Origin: Plasmodium coatneyi | Lineage: Eukaryota > Apicomplexa > Aconoidasida > Haemosporida > Plasmodiidae | Reading direction: 5' to 3' | Length of the DNA: 64,000 nucleotides | NCBI RefSeq assembly: GCF_001680005.1 | Contig: NC_033566.1 | Coordinates: 124,001 to 188,000, forward strand | In this document: positions 22,101 through 35,900 of the stretch, piece after piece | How positions within the stretch are numbered: position 1 is the first letter of the stretch | How the letters are laid out: each line of letters begins with the position of its first letter | Program-made: the position numbers and the translations under genes | Notes under the pieces: model-generated | What the model was told of the DNA's origin: nothing | Database searches by the model: none | The model's input: the letters and a program-made list of their open reading frames with translations, nothing else

Positions 22101-25100
22101 CAATAACCGAACAAATGAAGGATAGAAACGGGCCAACCTTTTGGCAAAACGTATTTAGGTCTATCTTCTTAAGAATATCTGTTAGGAAGATCAACATGGC
22201 ATCGTTAATTAGCTCGTTATGGTTAACCGTGGAGAATGTAGTCAGCTCTGTGCTGAGGGCATCCATGACGCAAGCAGAATCTGCGGTGTTGATGTTCATT
22301 TGTAGGAACTCCCGCTCTACCCGCTTCATAGTCCTACTCACATCTGTCACTGTTATGTGTTGAAAAATTTTTAATTTTATTATTTCCTGCCGCGCTTTTA
22401 TCGTTCGTACTAGCAGCTCCTTACAAATGGCCTTTACGATATGGCAAAGTCTCTTATTAACCTTCTTAAAATCGTTCACACTGGGGGAGGGGTCGAATTG
22501 ATACGGATGCACCTGGTCGCTACCAACAGCATGATACCTAGTGTAACCCCCTCTTAACTTACCCAACAAGTAAGCCATTCCATATCTGTCCAAATGGTTA
22601 CCTCCGTCGTATTTCCCCCCCTCGTGGGCGAAAAATTCCCTCATTTTTTTGTCGCACCTGTACAGCGCCAAGTCAGAGTACTGCATGAACAGAAAGGCAT
22701 ACACATAGCTAAAGCAATGCCTTCCTAGGGATGTGTAATGCCCAATTAATTCAATGTTCCTTTCGCTACTAACATAATCATATACATTGTTCAGGACGTA
22801 ATCCTTTCTACTTTCAAACTTTTTTATTTCGTTTATAAAATTATTATCTACTTCTTTTTCCTTCTTTCTAAAATACGTTTTGTATAGCAAATTTTCATTC
22901 GCATCACTGAAGGTGCAGTGCACCCCTTCGGCGAATCTTTCCACCATTGCGATAGGCGCACCGATGGAGTTGCTGGTTTTACTGTCTGACGTCGCCTGTT
23001 CGTTCGATTCGTCTTGGTTATCAGCTCTCCCCTTGGATTCGCCCAGAAGGGATATATCGTCATAAAAATCCTTTGCCTGCTCCAAAATGTCGCAACTCAT
23101 TTTTCGCTCCTTCGTTATAATCGCATTTTTCCCTTTCGTGAATTTTGCAACATTTGAAAAGGCCTCCATGCTGCCCATGCTATCAATCTTTTCTGCGCCG
23201 TTTGACGATGCAGTGACACAATTGTCCTCTTCAATAGTTGTGCCTTTTCCCCTGCTGGTTTCTGCTCCCCTTAAAAACCAAAGTACCCTCACCAGGTTTT
23301 CCACATCATTGATGTCTACAATAAACTGCACCGAAAGGGCAAAGAACAAACTGCTTAACGCTACGAAGCAGTACTCAGAATATACATCGCTCCTCGATTT
23401 GATAACCGAAATGAGAAACTCCGATATCGATGTAAAGTTCCTCTTTATATGCTCCAAAAATGGGTTGTAATTTATAACATAGCACAAAATTATGCACAGA
23501 AATTTGTTTCCATCTTTTGCCCTCATTTGCATATGCCCCAAAACCGAACTCAATAAATCAGATGCTATCTGATCCGCATAGATTCTTTCCAATCGCAGAA
23601 TCATGTGCGATACGTAACGACCATAGAGTTGTTGAATTTGTAAATTATCCACATGGAAAGAGTCCCTTATGTCCTCTTTCAGAAGGGCATTTATCCCATC
23701 ATCCCTCAGCGTGGGTAAGCAGCTTAACAGCTTTAACACATTTTTCACTAAACATATATTAGCGCCATTTAAATTCTCCTTAGCGTATTTTAATATCCCC
23801 ATGAGGACCTCCACAATGTATCTAATTTGAACAACGAAATCTTCCCCCCCTTGGGGCAATTCTGAGTATCTACTTTCTTTTACAATTTTAAGCCACGTCT
23901 GCACAAAGTGTCTCGAAAAAAACACCAAACGGAGAAACTTAAAACAGTACCTCAACAAATCGATCTGTTCGATGTTTTTCTTTTCCTTGAAATACCTATG
24001 ATGTGTGTGAAGCAAGCAATTCGTAACCACTTCTACAACCTTGTAATACCTCTCATCAATTTTTTTTTCCTTTTTTATTAGGTAGCCAAATAGGTACATA
24101 TGTGCGCATAGTACGTAATTGTCCTCCTTCGATTTTTCGGCCACTTCTTCCACATTTTCTGACGTGAAGCTGACCAGTTGATTGTCAAATAGGTTGGCGT
24201 GCGTTTCTTTGCCTAGCAGATATATTCTGCACAACAACTTTGTTGCCTTCTTTACCAGCTTGTGATTGCCTACGTATAACATGTTGCTTAGAATTACCTG
24301 CATTCTTGTCTTTGCTAAAATGGCCAAATGGGTGTACAGCCCCCTCTCGCTCTTTTGTAAAATTTCAAATTGTTCCCTCCTAAAGTTCGCTTCTGCTTCT
24401 TCCTCTTTCATTCTCTCCAGAAACCTACGTAACTTCTTCAAAATCAGCGTAAAAACGGAGCAGTACACAACTAGGTAATCCTCCTTCATGTTTCTTTCAC
24501 GATTTACCGTCCCCATTAGAAACAGGTCCAGTATCAAAAGGGCATAATAGACACTTTCCACGTGGGAGAAGGGGAAAAAGTTTATCTTGCTATAATACTG
24601 AACCAGATTGTGCAGTTGGTCTAGCCTATATTCTGCATAATGCGTGTTTGCATATTCGGTTAAAAGGTCTGCACTTTGTATGGCAACACAGCTGGGTTGC
24701 GCTATTTGGCTGTACTTTAATGATTCTTCTTCGCAATTTCGCTCGTCACAATTGTATACGTCACCATTGCATTCTTCGCAACTGTTCTCCACGCTTACCT
24801 CACCATATGAAGTACCAAACGGGCGAACCACCCACCCGTCCTTCACGCGAAACAACTTTTTCGAAATAAAAAAGGTGTACTCATCAAACGTGATCTTCCT
24901 TTCCTCCTTCTGCTCTTTCAAATAATCCCTTGCTAAGTCTGACAAAACGACATTACTACTCCCTTCAAACAGTAGCGGGTAGTACACACATTCACAGCTC
25001 CCCGGGGTGAATATGCTAACTGCCCATTTCATCACCATACTAATTAGCAAGGCGTTATCTGCGAACGGTACAAATTGGTCCAATAAATGCTCAACATTCT

Positions 25101-26941
25101 GCGCTATTATTTTTCGAATGTCTTCTCTCCCTGTTGGAGCAAATACCTCTTTCTTCCACTTCGAGCCAAACGGTCCATTTTGTCCTGATGAAATGGAGTT
25201 ACCCATATGGTCACGATATTCCGCATTTTCTTCTACACCATTTACGCACTCCCCCCCCTGCATGCACCTCTGGAAGTACTTCTCCAGGGAGAATAGAACT
25301 TTGGTTATATTATTATGCTGTATATAGGACTGGCTACTCCTCCTCTTAAACCTTTTCAGCTTATCAAAGAAGGAGTAAGCCAAAGTGTACGCCCTTCCCA
25401 ACACGGTCATATTAATTTTGTCCTCCTGGAGAAGCTTTTCGAAAAATTTATCTATCATAGTAGAGATATCTGTAAGTGCCCCGTAATTGTCACTACCATC
25501 ATGGGTAGCATCCGTTCCTTCCTCATCCAACCCTTTCAGATAACAAAAAATGAGGTGGAAGATGCACTCAACATATTCATGCAGAAACTCATTTGATGAT
25601 TTTTCTAGAATGAACAACATTAAGCTGAAGAGGCACTTTTTCAAATCTTCATTTTTCAGCCTGATGGTGTATCCACGTCGATTTAGAAATTTCACAAACT
25701 CTGTTCTCTCATGGAACGAAAGTTGAAATTTGGAAAACTCTGTCTCAAAGTGGATATTCTTCATATCATTTTCAAAATGGAAGAAAAAAAAGAATATATA
25801 ACTCATCAACGAGTGCAAGTGCGCCTTATCAACCGCTACCTCAGAGCTGTTCATAAATAAATTCAAAATTTTTACTGCATATTCTATTGGGTACATATTA
25901 TTATCAAAATATTTCAGTATGTCCAAATTTGTTTCTACAAAATGGGCGTCATTAAAATTTACAAATCGCTTCTTCCCAAGGAGCAGCGAATTGGCATACT
26001 CCTTAATTTCGTCATACTTCTCAGTAGAGCATATAACGTATGAAGCGTAACACACATTGTGATTGCACACAAAACTGCTCAAAAAGTAAAGCGTATTTTT
26101 CTTCATTTTTATGTGATTTTGCACCGAGTAATTTTTACTATTTCGAAATTTGTCCTTATATATCTTAATAACATCACTTGGAAGGAATTTTATTTCTTCC
26201 ACATTTTTACAGTATATTGGTATCGCCAAAAATTCATTCATGTGTTTTATGAACTGGAAAATCTGATTGTCCAATGAAGACTTCTCCTTATTACCCTCCC
26301 CAGAGAAGTACTCCTCCATCTCCTTCTTATTCCTCTCACCATTTAGAATCTCCAAACATTCGATAAACTTTATCATCAGAAGGATACCCACTTCCCTGTC
26401 CACTGATAACTTGGCGCCATTCTCTATTAGCACCTTTTGAAATTTTATCTTCTCTCCATCGTTTGCGCCCTTAAAACCGATATCTAAAAATATAGACAAG
26501 GTGCTGTTGTATAGGATTCTGTTCCCCTTCGCTTTCCCCACGTGTTGGAAATAATTCCCCACTATATCCGACAGGGGCAGGTCAATCCATTCAAAAGATT
26601 TGCATCTCAAAATACAGTGACTCACAATTTCTATCAGTGTTCTTTGGGGAGTCCCTTCGATTGTTAACAATTCGTGCAGAAGCACGGGGATGAACTGAAA
26701 GAAAAAAAAGCATAACAAGTAAAATAAGCACAATGTATTTCAACCCATATGGTAAAGAAAAGAACAAAATGTACAACACACTATGCCGCCTTAAGTCACA
26801 TAACCCTTCCCACAAAACAACCATGTGAAGCGCACGTAATGTTACTTTATACAAGACAGGCTTAATCTTGTCATCCTTCGTTAAGCACAAATGTAGCAGG
26901 ATATCCTCGTAGCTCTTTTTCTTCACCTCCTCCACGGACAT
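19138..26941 (-). CDS. ECM29-like proteasome adaptor (HEAT-repeat protein)
   Basis: Two exons: 26941-26846 (32 codons, donor GTAACA) and 26694-19138 (acceptor TTTCTTTCAG), joined in phase 0, give 2550 residues. ECM29 is a HEAT-repeat protein that binds the 26S proteasome and links base to core particle. The splice join creates the family's N-terminal signature: human LRRLIVADTDEQLENTLGKF then LPPVLL is matched by LLHLCLTKDDKIKPVLYK|F then IPVLL, followed by GTPQRTLIEIV and DLPLSDIV where human has GVRKKVMELLV and QLPVETLL. The rest is helical-repeat sequence with acidic or Ser/Gly/Asn-rich insertions, longer than the roughly 1850 residues usual for the family. An upstream in-frame start at 27001 would add a hydrophobic leader; the 26941 start fits the family better. 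A small 3' intron near 19200-19270 cannot be excluded. Confidence 0.72.
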
Positions 26942-28003
26942 TTTTGCAGCAAAATGTGCCAAAAAAAGAACAAGCGGAAAAATGTTCAAAAAATGGGTCA
27001 CTTAATTTATGCAATTTTTATGATTCTTCACTTCTACGCTAGCTTCAAAAAATGGAGAAAAAATGAACAACGAAGTCACCATGCAAAGTGGCCTTCCCTT
27101 TTCAGCATACCACTATCACTATGTTAAATCTACGCCCGGTCACCTTCATAATGACGCATGGGAATCACCCCCTGCGTGTGCTACAAGCAGGAAAAAAAAA
27201 TAAAAGCAACAAAAAAAGGGAAAAGCATTTTGCCAAAATTGAACAATTTAAAGCCAACCAGTCGTAATACTGATTGTGCAATAGATTAAATTTAAAATGG
27301 TGAAAAAAAAAATAAAATGAAATAAAAAAAAAACCGTTTGATGTGTCCTCATCAGTCAAGGCACGCTCAGTTCGGCATTGCGACATGTGCACAAAACTAT
27401 ACGAGGAATTAATCCATTTTACACATTTTTCAATTTCCCCCCCAAAAAAAAAACGTCAATTTTGAGGACGCAAAAAAGTGTACATACCTGAGGGTTACAT
27501 ACCCTTCTGCTTCTCCTACCCAAGGTGTGCGAAATAATTCCCAAACAAGAAAACATCTCTACGGCCCTCTCAACTTTTTCACGTTTCTTAATTATTTCCC
27601 ATTTCGGCGAATACATTTCACCCGTTAATTTTCAAATGGGAAAAGTTCAAGCAGAGCTATTCCATAGTGTGTTGGGGGGGAAAAAAACAACAGTCCCCTC
27701 GGAATTTTGTTCACCCAATTATTTCTCCTTTTTAATGAATCTTTTATAAAAATGTTTTTGCCGCCGAGGTGTCTGCTAATGACTGTTTAGTTGTTTCCCC
27801 CCCTTTTTTTTTTTGTTTGTTTTTGTCTTGTTTATCCGGTCAACTATTTGTTTAATCAGCTGATGCCTTTTTTTGTCCTTACTTGTTTTCCCGCATATGT
27901 CATTTGGCTGCTCATTCTTAACACATCGCAGCGTACCTGTCGGCACCGCATCACCACTCCGCAAAGCAACACACTGTCTAGGAAAAAAGCAAAAAAAAAA
28001 AAA
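26942..28003. promoter_or_regulatory. Divergent promoter region (ECM29 / unknown gene)
   Basis: About 1 kb between two divergent starts, so both promoters and 5' UTRs should lie here. A/T homopolymers are dense. A hydrophobic open frame (27791-28003, first ATG at 27863) runs in frame into the next gene without a stop. No specific motif is claimed. Confidence 0.5.
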
Positions 28004-29185
28004 ATGAAATGCCCCCCATTCCCATGCAACAGCAACTATTACTATGATACCCTTTCTAATGTAGTCCCATCTGAGGATGAACAATTTGAACAGCTGATCA
28101 ATATAAGAAGCGGGCAAAAAAATGTTCACTATAAGTTAGAGAAAACGATCAACCAAATAATACACGACACGAAAAAAAACTGTGACGTCAACTCAGATTT
28201 TGAACAGGTCGAGAAACTTCCAAACCGAAGTTGGGAATCCGCCTATTCGGATGACTGCCTAGACGACATAGATATCATTTTGAAAAAAAAAAAAACTAAA
28301 AATATGTTCTCAAAGGTAAATAAAAATGACGCCTCTTGCCACGTGACACTACCCTCTAGAAACACCAAACAGAGAATTTATTCATTACGTGAATATAGCC
28401 AAGAGGAAAAAGACGTAGGCGCCACAATTAATGGAAAGAAGGACAACCCAGAAGCTGAACTCCCAAATGAGGAAATAATTGAAAACTTTAAAAATATTCT
28501 TTGTAACGGTTTAAATAAATACATTAAGGATATCTTGGAAGAGGCAAAACAAGGTTCCCCCAGTGAAGCGACATACGAAACTAAGGACTATGCAAATTTG
28601 AACAGCTCCTACTACAAAACATCTGATAATAGGGATGACGTTTTTAATGAGGAAAGTGCCAACCGGTGTGAAGCTCCCCGTGAATGTAATCCCAACATGA
28701 GGGAAGAAAATTCACTAAAATATTCCAGTTCGGAACTGTTGAATGGAAAAAATGAAAATACACATGAAAGGAAAACACAGGACACTGGACAAACTATTCA
28801 GGTTAACACACGCGGGAGTCAGAAACCGTCGAGAAACCCCTATCCTGATACGCGGAACAAAAATGAATATTCTACCCCAACTGCAGTTGCAAAGAAAAAC
28901 ACCAACCTGCGGAAAAAAAACTACAGACATAAATGGGCAAATATGAACAGATCCAAATATACGAAAAATAATTATCCCTCGAAAAGAAAAAAATGGACCA
29001 ATGAAAATGCCCTCTCCTTAAATGAAAAGAAAACGGTTCGCTGGAAGGATACGACCGAAATGTACGATAAGCGAATGAACCATCCCAGGGGATACCTAGA
29101 ACGACACTCCATCAAATCCACAGAACGGATTAGCAACACAAATGGTAATGCCTACACACGTAGTAAAAAGAAAAAAATAAAATAA
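28004..29185 (+). CDS. Unknown Lys/Asn-rich protein
   Basis: Open frame of 393 residues from the ATG in AAAAAATGAAATG. It starts MKCPPFPCNSNYYYDTLSN, has an acidic N-terminal part (SYSDD-like DDCLDDIDIIL near residue 85) and a strongly basic Asn/Lys/Arg-rich C-terminal third. No domain is recognised. An earlier in-frame ATG (27863) would add a hydrophobic then basic leader of 47 residues; the start used here has the better A-rich context. The 3' end may be spliced: donors at 29145 (GTAATG) or 29160 (GTAGTA) would join in phase to an exon at 29283-29425 that adds about 47 residues and stops at TAA. Confidence 0.75.
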   Translation: MKCPPFPCNSNYYYDTLSNVVPSEDEQFEQLINIRSGQKNVHYKLEKTINQIIHDTKKNCDVNSDFEQVEKLPNRSWESAYSDDCLDDIDIILKKKKTKNMFSKVNKNDASCHVTLPSRNTKQRIYSLREYSQEEKDVGATINGKKDNPEAELPNEEIIENFKNILCNGLNKYIKDILEEAKQGSPSEATYETKDYANLNSSYYKTSDNRDDVFNEESANRCEAPRECNPNMREENSLKYSSSELLNGKNENTHERKTQDTGQTIQVNTRGSQKPSRNPYPDTRNKNEYSTPTAVAKKNTNLRKKNYRHKWANMNRSKYTKNNYPSKRKKWTNENALSLNEKKTVRWKDTTEMYDKRMNHPRGYLERHSIKSTERISNTNGNAYTRSKKKKIK

Positions 29186-29989
29186 GACATTACAGTTCTG
29201 TGCACATTGAAAATCCTTATGAATGTTCAAATGAACAAAAAGCACACCTCCTTCTTATGATATTATTTCGTTTTCCCTTTAGCCAAACCGCCCCCACTGA
29301 AGCAGCAGCACAGATACAGTGCATCGAGAATGAACTGTACGTCCTGCTCAAGTGAAGATTTTATCTTCAGTCATTTTCAAAAAAATGCCAACAACGACAA
29401 TTTAGTAGGAAAGTTCCGTTTTTAAGTGGGTCCCATGTTAAGGTACATTTCTCTGTTGAACCTCCTAAACTGCTCAAGCGGCGTAAGGACAATTGTGGCC
29501 ACAATATAGAGATCTCCCTATAAGGTGCCTTTCCTTCAGTGCACGTTCCAGAAGGACAGTTCCAATCTCAATTCGAAAATGATCAAACTTGAAAAAAAAC
29601 TCGTGTTATACGTCTGTATATAACCTTTCCCCCCTGTCGAAAGGTTAATTGAAGCATTTCGGCTATGCCACAAAATTTTTCAAATTTACAGTTATAAAAA
29701 AAGTAACAAAAAAAAAAAGGGGAAGTTTTCCTGCGCTCTAAAACCACGCAGAATCGGCACAAATTGACATATTAAACAAAATCAAACGCAAAAATTGGGG
29801 GAATTATTCTCTTTATTAGAAAAAAAAAGAAACATTGCGAGGGATTAATTATATGATCAAAGTGGACCCCTAACATGCGCACACCTCAGTAGAACAAAAA
29901 AAAGTCCAGCAGTAATTCATCACGCAACAAGTGAGGTATTTCGCTTTCGTTTCGCCATAGGGTTAGCTTTCACCCTTTTTTCCGGCCTA
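29186..29989. other. Convergent intergenic region, possible 3' exon at 29283-29425
   Basis: 29283 follows TTTTCCCTTTAG and stays open for 46 codons in the phase required by the preceding gene, with a C-x2-C (CTSC) near its middle. The remainder has A-runs (29708-29719, 29820-29829) and no gene. Confidence 0.45.
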
Positions 29990-32900
29990 TCACTGCGATG
30001 GATGCACGTAAATATGCTTCGTCCTGGCTAGAGGGAAAAAACAAAACGCGTCGTCCTCCAAGTGGTAATAGCAAAAGTTTACTTTGCACTTAACGGGCAA
30101 AGTGGAAGAGCAATCAAAATTCATTTGAACTGTTTTTTTAAATTCAACAATTATGGTACTTCTACATGGTGTTGTGTAACTATCCGGGCTGTTACCTGCA
30201 CATCGGAAACTTTTTACGTTCCATTCGCTAACGTCTATTTTGTGATAATTCAATTTGTTTATTTTTTTGAATGGACCGCTTGGCCTTTTTATCTTTTCCT
30301 CTTTTTCTTTCCCTATGTTAGCATTGTGCACATTCAAATATTTGTCCTCCAATTCATAGTCGGAGGTATTCTTCACATTTTGGATTTCCACCTTTGCTTT
30401 TTTTCGCTTTGCGAAGAGAGAATTTTTTGTGTCCTTCTTATTTGTCTTGTTCATATTTTTTAAATGCTTCAGAGAATAATCTTCCGCGATAACATTTTCG
30501 ACCATAAAATTGTATGTTGTTATGTTATTCCGGTGCCGCCTGCTTCGGCATTGGCTACTGCTGGGCGGATGGGGAGTATCCCCCCCTTGGCATTTCTCCT
30601 CATTCACATGGAAAATATCCTCATACTCTATACACAAAAATAAGCTGCCAAAAAAGTACCTAATATGGTAAGGCAAATTTAGGAGGATATTTTTAAAATT
30701 CCCTTGATCGAGCTCTTCCAAAAATGGAAAGGATTCCATTTCGAAGGATAACTTAATTTTTACGTCAAAAAAGGACAAAAAGAGAAAAGGAAAATTCAAA
30801 CACTTGTTATAATTTATAAAATTTGTATTCTTCAAATGTTTTAAAATAATTTTTAATATCTTGTTTATTAAAACGTTTACTGAATATGTGTTACTCCCAT
30901 TCTTGTTGTCCTTTCCGTTTAGCAGTTGATCCACCCCAACTAACACATGATTAAATTGCTCCATCGAATTGACAGCTTTGATGTGCTTCCCTTCTTTCGC
31001 CTTAAACACAAAATTGTAAAAAAAATTCTTTTCCTTAACGTCAGAATTCTTCCATACATTTTTACCATTTGCAGAAAAACTGCAAAAGCAGTCTTTCAGC
31101 GCGTTAAACAGAAAAGTATTCTCCTCGTAGATTTTACTTACGATGGTGTGAATTATCTGTGATATATTTCTTGTGTAAAAATAATTCGCACTGAACAGGT
31201 AATAAATTTTAACCAACTTTTTGTTTATTTTATGATTTATATTGATAACCTTTTTATGGTAAAAATACTCCGGAAATTTCTTTTCAAAATTCATAATTTC
31301 TTCCCGCCTTGGAATTCCATTCTTCTGATCATGCAAAATTTTTATTTTCGCTTTCAAAAATTTAAACTCTTCAAAATTTCGTCTTTGTAGAATGTGCCTT
31401 CCCTCGGCTACCCTTCGCTCCATTGCATTACCTCCTTCCGTATCGATTCCAAACAATTTTACAACGTGGCTATGCACACTGTATGGCTGAATTTTTTTTC
31501 CTCCTTTGTCTTCGCCGCAATTATTTTGAGACGCTCTAAAATTGTGAACCTGTTTAATGTCCTGATCATTCCCTTCTTCAATGGACCAATGTAGTCTGCC
31601 CTCCAAATGGACAATGCCTTTCCTATGCTGCTCCTCCATTTTTACATTCCTCTTAATAATCGCATCGAGAACATTACGTTCTTCCTCCATCGTGTTGGCC
31701 AAATCAATAGTTGTATCCTTTCTAGCGGGGCTACCACCTGCAGTCTGTTGCGACAAACTGCATCGTCTTTCCTTCCCTACGCTGCTGTTTGAATTGTCCC
31801 CCTGGTTGGTTACACCCTGATGAGAAAATGGCACGTCCAAAAATGTGCTCCCCGTTTCTACAAGCGAATCTTCCCCCCCAAAGAGATCACTCAATAAAGT
31901 GTCCCCCCTTTGGAAGCAGCACAAATGGGTGAACTCCGTCTTCTCCTTCTGTATCAACCGACCCGCAATCAATTCAACGCTAATTTGTCGCAAATACTTC
32001 TCATACCTTCCAATGGGCGGATCATTTGGCGCGTAAGAATCCCTCACCATAATTTGAAAAAAAAAATTACTAGCCATGTGATCCTCTACCATGTCGGATA
32101 CACAGCGGGAGTATTTCATGTAGGCTTGTTTGAAATGTATTAAGTCTCCGTCAGGGTCATCCTTTGTGTTATCACAACACGGAACCACCTCCTTATTGTT
32201 CTTCATTTGTCTCCATTTCGCCATTAATTCTCTTCCTATGGAGATTTCCTCTTCTAATTTCTCACTTACATCACGTTTTTCCCCAAATTTGTTTCCCTCC
32301 TCCGAAGGGTCAATCACACAGTTCAGCATCCCCACCAATTCGCTACTCTCGCTGACGTAGTTAAAATTCGAATCCTTGAACATTTCTAAAAATTCCAAAA
32401 AATGGTGCGTCTTCAAATTCGATCGGTCGTGCAATAAGTGCCATATATTCTTTTTAAAAAAAAAACAATTTTCTCCAAAAAAGGAAACGTTCTTGTTAAA
32501 AAAAAGGTTAAGGATGCTCGATATGTACACATAACAGAAATTCCATTCTCGATCGCATATGCTTGGTTGGACACAGTGCGGGTACTCTAAAAAGGCATAC
32601 ATCTGATGGGTTAGCAATTCCAGTGCCACCTCTTCCTTGCAAAGGAGGCTCTGCTTCCTACCCGCTCTTAAATGCGTATCCACCTGGTTCACCTGCATGG
32701 TGGTATTGCTAATTTTTGTCGTTTCGTTTGATTCACCCCTCCTGTTATCTCTTAACACTGCCCCATCCTTCTCGCCCGAATATTCACTCGTGAGACTTCC
32801 CCCATAGTCCTCCTCCTCCTCAGCAGCAGCACCACCACCATCAACACCACTTATTATCATGTTGAACATGCTGGCATTAACTTGGGTTTGCCCCTCCAAA

Positions 32901-35900
32901 GGCGCATTCAAAACGACACTCAAAATGGCATTCAAAACGCCACTCGATATGTAGTACCCAAATCTGTGGGACCAGTCGAACAAATTAAAATGAGGTAAAC
33001 AATTGTCGTTATTCTGTACGAAACTTTTTCCAAATTTGTTAAAAAAGAAAGAAAACATCAAACCAGGGTACTTAAATGAGAGAACAATCAAAACGGCGTA
33101 AACAGAACACCATTCTTCATTGTTATGTATCATGTGGTCCACAAGGTACACCTCATGCTCGTTCACATTACTGTAGTCTTTCACTTCCCCAAAGGAGTCC
33201 TCCTCCGTTGGGTTAAGAGACGGATGCGGGTTGTACTCATCTGTCATATTATTACCTGCACCCCCCCCGCAGTCGTTTTCCTCCCCCAAATTTCTCCTCA
33301 AAGAATCTTCGGAAATACTGTCAAAGTCCATCAAGTGGGTATTCGTCTTATAGTGGAAATTATAAATGCACAAATTGCTCAGTAAATTCAACACAACATA
33401 CAACCCATTCTTTTCGTATTCACTGTAGGATAACATGAGGAATATGAACTTGCGCCTTTCCTTGTTTAAATTCTTCAAAAGGACAGATATATATTTATTA
33501 AAAAAACTTTTATTTATCGGAATTATGTGAGAAATTTTGCTAACCAAATAGGTTACGTAACTAAATATGTGCACATCTATGTGGTTTAAAAAAAACACAA
33601 TGTTTTTTTGTATTATGTCACTTATCTCTTTATCCTGATACATATCGACAAACAAATTGAAAATCCTCAGAATGAAAAGCAAAATGTGTTGTTCATCCTC
33701 GTCGTCTATTTTGTTCGTCAACCAACCATTACTGGGATCGCTATTAAAAATGGTTTCAAAGTTTATTAACAAAATGGAGCTTTTTGTTCTGTACTCCTTT
33801 TCCCCTACATTTGTTTTCATTCCAATTTGGTCATTTGTGAAGTTTGCATTTTCTTGCCAATTATTTTTTTGCCACTGTTGATTTGGCATGCTGCTCACAT
33901 TGCCTTTATACAAATTGGCCCTTTCTTTTTTGGACCCCATATATTTATTAACCCAACTAAGTTGGGTGGCACCCCCCTGTTGATCACTTTCCCTATTGGA
34001 GAAGGCTCTCCTCCCTGCTTGACCACCTTCCTGCGTGTACACCTCTGAACACATGTAGTTGCTTTTAAAAAAACTCAAGTAATACTTCTGCAGGTTTATC
34101 ATTTTTCCTGTGGTGTGTCCCCTGAACATGGTCCCCTTCTTACCAACCAGGCATCCCATAATTAGTGCTCTGCTGAACGGGGCAAACACCACCGAGGAGG
34201 TCTCATCACTCGGTTCACGCTGCCCAGGTGGGTTATCCTTCGTCTTGCCAATATCGCTGTTGCCAGTGTCATTTCCTACGTTCTTCCCCTTCAATATTTC
34301 CAACACACAGAAAAATGACTTGAGAGACTCCACCCGGACCATGCTACTCTCACTTTCAGCACAAAGCGAAAACAGAGTTACAAACGAGTTTACCATTTTT
34401 AAAAATATCTTCTCGTCATTATTCACAACCCTGGTGTTATATTTTAAGTTCTTCTTCGACAGTATATCAAGCCCATCTATGTTGCTTTTCAAATAATTTA
34501 CAAATAAAAAAAAAACGTAAGAAAGATTGAAACAGTCTCTTCTTAGCATAATCAAAATTTCGAACAAACACACCAGGCACTTCAAATTGGCTACTTTTAA
34601 AATATCATTCTGTGCAAACATCTTCACACATACGTTCGCATAGATATTTAATACGATGCCGAATATACTGTAGTGGAAGTGGTACTGCTCAGAAAAATTT
34701 ATTATCTTCTTTACACACTGTAGAAGCTCTACAATGGATCTCACCAAATGGATGCACTCCTTATCTGTGACAGTTAGCATACGTTTTACCTTCTCAGACA
34801 GAAGTTTTATTATTTTCTCTAAATAACTTTGCGCAAATGCTTCTTTCTCTTTTTTCTTTTGCTCGTTCAGCATCTGCTCGTCCATTTCATCCACCCGCTC
34901 CTTATCTATCGGTTCTACTTTTGAACCAGGGAAGTTAGGTTCTCCCAGATCGTGCTTCTCCTTGCCTGAAATGTCGTTCGTCCTCACATTGCCATACAGA
35001 CCAAAACCAGTGCAACTCTCGCATCTACCGCAATTACCGCATTCGCTAACTTCGTGACCGGTACCCTTAGCTGCATCGCCGTACTGAGAGTAAACCCCCT
35101 GCTGACCTGTACAGGTGGAAGTGTCCAAAACGCCACTATGCACACTGGTACCCACATCGAAGAAGGTACCCGAATCATCCCTACCGCCCTCATCTGTATT
35201 CATCCCATTTGCTGAAAAATCAAAATAGGTATCATCCCAATGATCTCCCTTCCCAGAGTCATCAACATTTAACAAGGGTTTACTTCCCACGTTGTTAACA
35301 AAATTGATGTTATAATTATCGACAGAATTAAACTCGTTTTTTTTTACCTGACCAGTCATATTATTATTGACAATTTTGTTATTTTTAAAAATTTTTTTTC
35401 CATAAATATTGGTTCTACTTTTGTAAATCTTATGTGTGTAGGCCAAGTTCAGCTTGTTGGGTGATTTCCCAACGTAGTGACCGCTATTAAATGGGTAGCA
35501 ATTCCTTTGGGGGGCATTACTTCCACCCCTGATGTTTCCTCTAATATGGCCTACCTTCCTGTTATTCGTTCCGCCTGCATTTTCGAATGTGCTTCCACTT
35601 GTGATCAAGCCGCTACTTACTCCTCCTGCCGCTGCTCCACCCAGTGAAACGGCGTCCCCCCCCTTAAAGGCGGGCTGGTTATCCACCCTTCCAGTGTTTA
35701 CTTCATTGGCATTTCCCACACCTCTGTAAAGATTCTTATTCATCCCTAGGCCGCTACTTCCATCCTTGTTTAATTTTTTATTTTTCACATGGAAAGAGTT
35801 CATCCCTCCGTCCACATTTGTCCCGAAATAGTTACCATCTTTGTTGTTACCCCTCGGTGAAGTATTCACATTTTGTAAAATTCCTTTTCTATTTTTATTT

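Noticed and set aside
26942..27001. Hydrophobic leader MTHFLNIFPLVLFLAHFAAK before ECM29
   Set aside because: A signal peptide is not expected on a proteasome adaptor, and the 26941 start aligns with the family N-terminus.
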